Notes under the pieces: generated by a model
The model's database searches: none
The model's input: the letters and a program-made list of their open reading frames with translations, nothing else
What the model was told of the DNA's origin: nothing
Position numbers and translations under genes: made by a program
Shown here: in pieces, positions 37,295 to 42,207 of the stretch
Position numbering within the stretch: the stretch's first letter is position 1
Layout: every line of letters starts with the position of its first letter
Assembly: GCA_022711355.1 (NCBI GenBank)
Contig: JAKLFE010000039.1
Coordinates: 1 to 42,207 of the forward strand
Reading direction: 5' to 3'
DNA from: Spirochaetota bacterium
Lineage (GTDB): Bacteria; Spirochaetota; Spirochaetia; Treponematales; Rectinemataceae
DNA length: 42,207 nucleotides

Positions 37295-38266
37295 CTAGCC
37301 TCGGAGCCTGCGGATCCGCTCCCGCGGGGCCTCGCCCTCGCTCCGCTCGAGCCCGGTCTTGCGGAGGACCCAGTAGGTGGCCAGGCCCACGAGGCAGAGG
37401 AAGAAGCCGAAGAGGCTGTAGGCGAGCCACCAGGGCACGGACCTGGTCCAGGAGGAGAACTCGGACATGCCTCCCATGCCCGCGAGGACGTTCATGGGCA
37501 TGAAGATGACCGAGATGACCGTGAGCCGCTTCATGAGCACGGAGAGGTTGTTGTTGACGACCGAGCCCCGGGCGTCCATGAGGCCGGTCAGGATGTTCGA
37601 GTAGATCTCGGCCTGCTTGGAGCACTGCTGGTTCTCGATGACGATGTCCTCGAGGGTCTGGGCCTGGGCCTTGGAGAGCTTCAGGCGGGCGGCCTGGGCG
37701 AGCATCTTCTCGAGGACCATCTGGTTGGAGCTGATCCCGTTCACGAAGTACACCAGGCTCTTCTCGAGGGTGAACATGTCCAGGAGGTAGCGGTTGCCCA
37801 TCGAGGCGTTGATCCGCTTCTCGAGGGATTCCGAGAGCATGTTGATGACCTTGAGGTGGCCGAGGAAGTGGGCGATGACGCCGTAGAGTATCTTGAGCAG
37901 GGCGTCGCGGACGTTGGCCACGCGCTTAATATTGCGGTCGTCGAAGATGTCCAGCTCGTCGGTCGTCACCACGACGAGGCGGCGCGCGCTCACGAACAGG
38001 CCCATCGAGGTGACGGTGAACAGGAGCTGGTCCTCCGAGGTGAAGTTGCGCGGCACCTTGAGGATGAGCGTCGCCATGGAGCCCGAGACCTCGAGGCGGC
38101 CGAGCTCGTCGGGGTCGAGGGCCGAGCGCAGGTCGTGCTCGTCGACGCCGAGCTCGCCGGCCAGCCGGGCCCGCTCGCCCTCCGTCGGGGCGGTGAAGAC
38201 GAGGACCTGGGCCCCTTCCGACCGCTGCATGACGCGCCCGTCCTCGAATCCGTAGGTCTCCAGCAT
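37295..38266 (-). CDS. CorA-like divalent cation channel with GMS in place of GMN
   Basis: A 323-residue CorA family protein. A long cytoplasmic N-terminal domain (1-245) with coiled helices (LLKILYGVIAHFLGHLKVINMLSESLEKRI) precedes two membrane spans (about 247-265 and 278-302). The loop reads VLAGMGGMSEFSSW: the pore signature GMN of standard CorA is GMS at 266-268. Asn is needed for Mg2+ selectivity in CorA, so this variant may move other ions or work differently; a GGMSEF version is, as I recall, found in some bacterial CorA subfamilies. ATG 38266 follows GGGAGG and a TATACT -10 box (38289-38284). Confidence 0.87.
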   Translation of the reverse strand: MLETYGFEDGRVMQRSEGAQVLVFTAPTEGERARLAGELGVDEHDLRSALDPDELGRLEVSGSMATLILKVPRNFTSEDQLLFTVTSMGLFVSARRLVVVTTDELDIFDDRNIKRVANVRDALLKILYGVIAHFLGHLKVINMLSESLEKRINASMGNRYLLDMFTLEKSLVYFVNGISSNQMVLEKMLAQAARLKLSKAQAQTLEDIVIENQQCSKQAEIYSNILTGLMDARGSVVNNNLSVLMKRLTVISVIFMPMNVLAGMGGMSEFSSWTRSVPWWLAYSLFGFFLCLVGLATYWVLRKTGLERSEGEAPRERIRRLRG

Positions 38267-38283
38267 CGCGGCCTCCCAGGTCG

Positions 38284-38348
38284 AGTATACACGCGGGGCC
38301 GCGGCGGGCAAAGGGCGCCTTGCCCCCGGCCCTCGGCCGTGCTATCTT
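38284..38348. promoter_or_regulatory. Divergent promoters of the CorA-like and cNMP-binding genes
   Basis: Leftward: TTGCCC (38311-38306), 16-bp spacer, TATACT (38289-38284). Rightward: TTGCCC (38320-38325), 17-bp spacer, TATCTT (38343-38348), ending 9 nt before ATG 38358. The two -35 boxes are 8 bp apart. Confidence 0.6.
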
Positions 38349-38357
38349 CCGCTCCGT

Positions 38358-38786
38358 ATGGTGGACACCGCGGCGCTCCAGAAGTACTCCCTCTTCGGCG
38401 GCCTCCTGCCCGAGGAGGTCGAGCGCATCCGGCCCCTGCTCGGCCACGAGGAGCACGCGCCGGGGGAGCTGGTCATGCGCGAGGGCGAGCCCAACGACCG
38501 CATCTACTTCATCGTCGAGGGCCGGGTCGAGGTCTCGCGGCGGGGCGTCGTCCTCGTCGAGCTGGGGGAGGGCGAGACCTTCGGCGAGATGGAGCTCCTC
38601 GACGTCATGCCCTCGGCGGCCACCGTCAAGGTCCTCGCGCCCCTCTCCGTCGCCACCATCACGAACCGGGCGGTCCACGAGATCTTCCGGCTGGAGCCCC
38701 GCTCCTTCGCCCTCATCATGATGAACCTGGCCCGGGACCTGTCGCGCCGCCTCAGGCGCATGGACGGGATCGTCTCCGGGGCCTAG
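38358..38786 (+). CDS. Stand-alone cyclic nucleotide-binding domain protein
   Basis: A 142-residue protein consisting of one Crp-type cNMP-binding domain (about 8-120): YSLFGGLLPEEVERI, EHAPGELVMREGEPNDRIYFIVEGRVEVS, LGEGETFGEMELLDV and ATVKVLAPLSVATI. The phosphate-binding cassette reads GEMELLDVMPSAATV, lacking the usual R-S/T-A core arginine, so the ligand is uncertain. There is no DNA-binding domain, so it probably acts through protein contact. A nucleotide cyclase gene end lies at the other end of the window, but no link is implied by the distance. Leaderless-type promoter. Confidence 0.88.
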   Translation: MVDTAALQKYSLFGGLLPEEVERIRPLLGHEEHAPGELVMREGEPNDRIYFIVEGRVEVSRRGVVLVELGEGETFGEMELLDVMPSAATVKVLAPLSVATITNRAVHEIFRLEPRSFALIMMNLARDLSRRLRRMDGIVSGA

Positions 38787-38798
38787 GGCTCCCTCGCC

Positions 38799-39824
38799 TT
38801 AGGCCCGGCGCGAGGCCGCGGGGCGCGACGGGGTGCGGTAGTTGAGCTCGAAGAACTCGGTGCGGCCGATGGCCTGGGCGAGATGGGGGCAGACCCCCAC
38901 CAAGGTCGCCTCGTCGTCGCGGGTGATCGGCCGCTGGGCCTCGTAGGTCTGGGTGAAGACCACGCCGATGATCTTCCTCCCGCTGCGCAAGGGGGCCCCG
39001 AGCCAGAAGCGGGGCGGGGCCCCGATCCGGACGAGGTCGGGCGGCAGGGGCGTCCGGCCCTCCTCGTAGATGAAGGACTCGCCGGTGACGCGGCAGATGT
39101 AGCCCGCCATGCCGCGGTCGAGGGGCCAGTCCACCGCGGTCCAGTCGTCCCGCTCGTCCACCCAGTAGACCGGCCGGAACTGCCCAGCCTCCTCGTCGAT
39201 CCGCGCGATGACGAAGCTCCGCTCGGCGGCCGGAATGAGCGAGGCCACGATGGCGTGGAGCCGCGGGTAGAGCTCGTCCAGGTCGGTCGTCTCGTCGACC
39301 AGGGCCGCGATGCGGCCGATCGCGAGCTCGCAGTCGAGCCGGTGCAGCTGGATCGCGAGGGCGAGCTGCGAGGCGGCGAACTCGAGGAGGGCCAGGTCCC
39401 CCTCGCCGTAGCCCCGGCCCGCCTCGTAGCTCTGGACCGTGAAGGCCCCGAAGCGCTCGCCGTCCCGGCCCGCGAGGGGTATGCCGATCCAGTCGACCGG
39501 CCGGGGCCCGATGAACTCGACGCGATCGAGGAGCTCGGGCTCGCGGCCAATCCAGACCGGGCCGGGCGCCTCCAGGACGTGGGCCGTCAGGCCCTCCTTG
39601 GCGAAGACGCGGAACTCGTCCTCGGGCTCGATCTGGTCGACGTAATAGGGGAAGCGGATCCCGTCGGAGCCCTCGAGGAGCGCCACGTACATGTTCTCGG
39701 CGGGCATGCGCCTGCGAAGCACGTCCTGCACGCCGCGGTAGACCTCGGGGAGGGGACGTTTCTGCGCGACGAGACGCGCGATCTCGAGATGATCGTCCTC
39801 GGCGCCGATGCTGCTGCGGGTCAT
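38799..39824 (-). CDS. Double GAF domain protein
   Basis: A 341-residue cytosolic protein with two tandem GAF-type sensor domains: about 20-165 (ENMYVALLEGSDGIRFPYYVDQ, WIGIPLAGRDGERFGAFTVQS) and about 180-325 (AERSFVIARIDEEAGQFRPVYWVD, FWLGAPLRSGRKIIGVVFTQT). GAF domains bind cyclic nucleotides, haems or small ligands. No output domain such as GGDEF or kinase follows, so it may act as a partner protein for a neighbouring regulator. Start 39824 (MTRSS) is preferred because TTGACT, 17 bp, CAGCGT ends 9 nt upstream; a longer frame reaches 39845. Confidence 0.85.
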   Translation of the reverse strand: MTRSSIGAEDDHLEIARLVAQKRPLPEVYRGVQDVLRRRMPAENMYVALLEGSDGIRFPYYVDQIEPEDEFRVFAKEGLTAHVLEAPGPVWIGREPELLDRVEFIGPRPVDWIGIPLAGRDGERFGAFTVQSYEAGRGYGEGDLALLEFAASQLALAIQLHRLDCELAIGRIAALVDETTDLDELYPRLHAIVASLIPAAERSFVIARIDEEAGQFRPVYWVDERDDWTAVDWPLDRGMAGYICRVTGESFIYEEGRTPLPPDLVRIGAPPRFWLGAPLRSGRKIIGVVFTQTYEAQRPITRDDEATLVGVCPHLAQAIGRTEFFELNYRTPSRPAASRRA

Positions 39825-40021
39825 TCGACGGCTACGCTGACACACATCGCGAAGACAGTCAAGGATTCGCGAGCGCTCCGAAGATCGTTGGAACCCGCAA
39901 GCCGCTCCGGCCGGGACTGGCAGGGCGCATCCAGCTCAGCTCGCGTCGCCCGAGCCGCGGGGTGCACAGAATCGCGGCTCCGTGCAAAGACGCCGGAGCC
40001 GGGCTCTGCGATCCTTGCCCC

Positions 40022-41032
40022 ATGGGATCGAGATTCCTCGCCCTCCTCCTCGTCGCGGCCGCCGTCCCCGCCTCGCTCGGCGGCGAAGGCCTCGACAATC
40101 CCCTGGTCCCGCGGCGGGCCGATCCCTACATCCTCCTGCACACCGACGGCTACTACTATTTCTGCGCCTCGGTCCCCGAGTACGACCGGATCGAGATCCG
40201 CCGCGCGCGGGAGATCGAGGGCCTCCGCAGGGCGGAGCCCCTCGTCGTCTGGCGGGCGAGGCGCGGCCTCGTGGCGGAGCGCAGCATCTGGGCCCCCGAG
40301 CTCCACCGCATCGACGGGGCCTGGTACCTCTACTACGCCTCGGGCACGAGCCGCAAACCCTTCGACGTGCGGATCCGGGTCCTCCGCAATCCCTCGCCCG
40401 ACCCCCTGGCCGGGCGCTGGGCCGATCTCGGGAAGATCGACACGGGCCGGGACACGATGAGCCTCGACGCCACCCTCCTCGAGCTCCGCGGCCGGCGCTA
40501 CCTCCTCTGGGCCCAGCGCCTCTCCGCCTCGGAGAGCTCGAGCATGGACCTCTACATCGCTCCCCTGCGCGCGCCCGACCGCATCGAGGGCAGGCCCTCG
40601 ATGATCGCCCGCGCCGACCGGCCCTGGGAGCTTCGCGACCCGGCCAATCTCAAGATCCAGGGCCCCGCCGTCCTCAAGCGCCAGGGCCGGATCTTCGTGG
40701 CCTACTCGACCAACGCCTCGGACGCCCGCTACTGCGTGGGGCTCCTCGAGGCCGACGAGGACAGCGATCCCCTCGACCCCGCCTCCTGGAGGAAGCTCCC
40801 CGGCCCGGCCTTCCAGAGCGCTCCCGCGGCTCGGCAGTTCGGCCCGGGGCACAACAGCTTCACGACCTCGCCCGACGGGAGGATCGACTACCTCGTCTAT
40901 CACGCGAGGAGCTACGAGCGGGTCGAGGACCCGGTCATCCTCGATCCGAACCGGGCGACCCGGGTCCAGGCCTTTACCTGGGACGCCGAAGGCAGGCCGG
41001 TCTTCGGCTCTCCCGTCCCGGACGGGTATTAG
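40022..41032 (+). CDS. Exported glycoside hydrolase family 43-like (arabinanase/xylosidase) protein
   Basis: A 336-residue exported enzyme. Signal peptide about 1-20 (SRFLALLLVAAAVPASLG). The five-bladed propeller is indicated by NPLVPRRADPYILLHTDGYYYFC, SIWAPELHRIDGAWYLYYASGT and GPGHNSFTTSPDG. In GH43, the base is the Asp in ADPYI, and an acid Glu and a third Asp are expected; WAPEL supplies a Glu. Such enzymes release arabinose or xylose from plant polysaccharides. ATG 40022 starts the signal peptide; the frame is open further upstream. A weak GATCCT -10 ends 6 nt before it. Confidence 0.9.
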   Translation: MGSRFLALLLVAAAVPASLGGEGLDNPLVPRRADPYILLHTDGYYYFCASVPEYDRIEIRRAREIEGLRRAEPLVVWRARRGLVAERSIWAPELHRIDGAWYLYYASGTSRKPFDVRIRVLRNPSPDPLAGRWADLGKIDTGRDTMSLDATLLELRGRRYLLWAQRLSASESSSMDLYIAPLRAPDRIEGRPSMIARADRPWELRDPANLKIQGPAVLKRQGRIFVAYSTNASDARYCVGLLEADEDSDPLDPASWRKLPGPAFQSAPAARQFGPGHNSFTTSPDGRIDYLVYHARSYERVEDPVILDPNRATRVQAFTWDAEGRPVFGSPVPDGY

Positions 41033-41089
41033 GTCGGCTCCGGCATCTCCTCGATCGCCCGCCAACAGTCTTCGAGGCACTGATTTTTC

Positions 41090-41118
41090 TTTACAGGAAA
41101 GAGGACTGGGTATAAAAT
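41090..41118 (+). promoter_or_regulatory. Promoter of the TetR-SCP2 operon
   Basis: TTTACA (41090-41095), 17-bp spacer and TAAAAT (41113-41118), in the most AT-rich intergenic stretch of the right half of the window. ATG 41134 follows 16 nt later, with only a weak GAAAG ribosome site. Confidence 0.6.
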
Positions 41119-41133
41119 GAATAACTGAAAGAA

Positions 41134-41730
41134 ATGCTTATAAATTCAGATCGACGTGAAAAACGAGAAGCCGAAATACTCGAGGCGGCCCTCGAGGCCT
41201 TCGCCGAATACGGCTTCCGAAAGGCCTCGGTCGAGGACATAGCCGGGCGGCTCGGCTTGGCCCCGGGCACCCTCTACCTTTATGCCAAGGACAAGCGGGA
41301 CCTCTACCGCAAGGCCGTGGGGAAGGCCTTCGGCGAGTGGCAGGACTCGGTGAGGCGGGTCGCCGCCGCCGAGTCCGACCCGGTCGAGCGCTTCCGCGCC
41401 TCCTGCCGCGCCGCCTTCCGCTACCTGGCCGAGGAGCCCCGGCTCAGGCGGATCCTCGCCCGGGACCCCGAGCTCTTCCCCGTCGTCTCGCCCGAGGATC
41501 CCTTCTCCGACATCAACCGCGCCTCCTCGGGCTTCCTCGAGGCGATCATCCGCGAGGGCCAGGCCGCGGGCGCCTTCGCCCCCGGCGACGCCGAGGCTGC
41601 CAGCCGGGTCCTCTTCTCGCTCTACGTCCTGTTCGTGCAGAAGGCCTACGTGGCCGGCGAGGCGGGCGAGGAGGCGCTCTTCGAGCGCGGCCTCGAGCTG
41701 GTCCTCGACGGCCTCCGGGCCAGGCCATAG
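41134..41730 (+). CDS. TetR/AcrR family transcriptional regulator
   Basis: A 198-residue repressor-type regulator. The N-terminal helix-turn-helix is canonical: ILEAALEAFAEYGFRKASVEDIAGRLGLAPGTLYLYAKDKRDLY (motif parts at about 15-58). The C-terminal ligand domain (60-198) is divergent, as usual. It probably represses its own operon in the absence of an effector. The following SCP2 gene suggests a lipid- or sterol-like effector, an inference from context. A strong AAGGAGG lies before the next gene, only 18 nt away. Confidence 0.93.
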   Translation: MLINSDRREKREAEILEAALEAFAEYGFRKASVEDIAGRLGLAPGTLYLYAKDKRDLYRKAVGKAFGEWQDSVRRVAAAESDPVERFRASCRAAFRYLAEEPRLRRILARDPELFPVVSPEDPFSDINRASSGFLEAIIREGQAAGAFAPGDAEAASRVLFSLYVLFVQKAYVAGEAGEEALFERGLELVLDGLRARP

Positions 41731-41748
41731 CAAGGAGGCTCGAACGCC

Positions 41749-42150
41749 ATGGAAGAGAAGCTGCCCTATCTCGAGAAGGCTTGGAGGGACGAGGCCGCGA
41801 AGCGCCTTTCCGCGGAGCTCACGCCCGAGAAGATGAACGGCATCACGACCTCGATGGCCGACATCTACGCGAACTGCCCGGACGGGAAGTCGCGCTGGAT
41901 GTTCGTGCGCTGCGCCGAGGGCCGGCTCGAGGAGTTCCTGACCGGCGAGGGCGAGGCCCCCGAGGCCGAGTTCCGCATCCTCGGCGACTACGGGACCTTC
42001 GCCGCCATCTCGCGGGGCGAGCTCGGCTCCCAGCGGGCCCTCATGACGGGCAAGCTCAAGCTCAAGGGGAACATGGCCAAGGCCCTGCGCCTGGCGCCCC
42101 TGGCGGACCGCATCAACAAGGTCCTGTCCACGGTCCCGACGATCTACTAG
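41749..42150 (+). CDS. SCP2 sterol-binding domain protein
   Basis: A 133-residue SCP2-like protein. YANCPDGKSRWMFVRCAEG, AEFRILGDYGTFAAISRGELGSQRALMTGKLKLKGNMAKALRLAPL is the typical SCP2 second half (L-M-x-G-K-L-K-x-x-G-x). These domains bind sterols, fatty acyl chains or hopanoid-like lipids and often sit beside lipid- or aromatic-compound catabolism genes. GGAGG precedes the ATG. The next gene starts 10 nt after its stop, so the operon continues beyond the window. Confidence 0.93.
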   Translation: MEEKLPYLEKAWRDEAAKRLSAELTPEKMNGITTSMADIYANCPDGKSRWMFVRCAEGRLEEFLTGEGEAPEAEFRILGDYGTFAAISRGELGSQRALMTGKLKLKGNMAKALRLAPLADRINKVLSTVPTIY

Positions 42151-42160
42151 GAGGAGCGCG

Positions 42161-42207
42161 ATGCCGAGGAACGACGACAAGACCAGCCCCTACTACATCG
42201 ACAATCC
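42161..42207 (+). CDS. Start of an unidentified gene (partial, truncated by window end)
   Basis: Fifteen codons (MPRNDDKTSPYYIDN) begin at ATG 42161 after AGGAGG, immediately downstream of the SCP2 gene. Too short for a family assignment; continuation of the TetR-SCP2 operon is the only inference. Confidence 0.6.
   Translation, partial: MPRNDDKTSPYYIDN

Overview
The window is about 42 kb of very GC-rich DNA, roughly 70% G+C by eye, from a Gram-negative-type bacterium. The cell type is suggested by an outer-membrane beta-barrel protein with a POTRA-like domain, a lipoprotein-type cytochrome and several signal peptides. No ribosomal or other strong marker gene is present. My guess is a GC-rich Spirochaetota-like lineage, held with low confidence. 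Genes are tightly packed on both strands, often with GTGA or ATGA start/stop overlaps. Sigma70-like promoters are recognisable (TTGNCN, 16-19 bp spacer, TANNNT), and at many genes the -10 box ends only 6-9 nt before the start codon, which suggests leaderless mRNAs.

Layout: (1) 1-3.1 kb: end of a nucleotide cyclase, a haem-binding P460-like lipoprotein, a SulP anion transporter and a GNAT acetyltransferase. (2) 3.2-13.6 kb: a tRNA-Leu(GAG) with a strong terminator, then an accessory island of lower and uneven GC. The island starts with inverted fragments of the tRNA 3' end and a hairpin-rich non-coding stretch. It carries an ImmA/IrrE metallopeptidase plus DUF4411 PIN-like pair, a complete type I restriction-modification system (hsdR, hsdM, hsdS) with a VapBC-type toxin-antitoxin pair between hsdM and hsdS, and a low-GC MATE-type transporter flanked by a 16-bp direct repeat. 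No integrase is visible. (3) 13.8-17.2 kb: mostly unrecognised genes, including a three-gene operon whose products appear to share one module, a parvulin, and a protein with an internal duplication. (4) 17.2-32 kb: metabolic and transport genes: MFS exporter and divergent MocR regulator, radical SAM protein, alpha/beta hydrolase, OMP85-like protein, diacylglycerol-kinase-like enzyme, DUF482/FemAB-like protein, Hsp33, two DMT permeases, DUF1848, Gfo/Idh oxidoreductase and an MBL-fold hydrolase. (5) 31.4-35.2 kb: a DDAH-type guanidino-group hydrolase and an ABC-2 exporter operon. The exporter operon is preceded by what reads as a ykkC-family (guanidine-I-like) riboswitch with a terminator expression platform. 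(6) 35.2-42.2 kb: a CHASE/PAS/HisKA_2 histidine kinase with a degraded ATP-binding domain, a CorA-like channel with GMS instead of GMN, a lone cNMP-binding protein, a double-GAF protein, a GH43-like protein, and a TetR-SCP2 operon running off the window.

The most notable points are the ykkC riboswitch coupled to an ABC-2 exporter next to a DDAH-type enzyme, the unrecognised operon at 13.9-15.3 kb, the layered defence island behind the tRNA, and the recurrent leaderless-promoter architecture.
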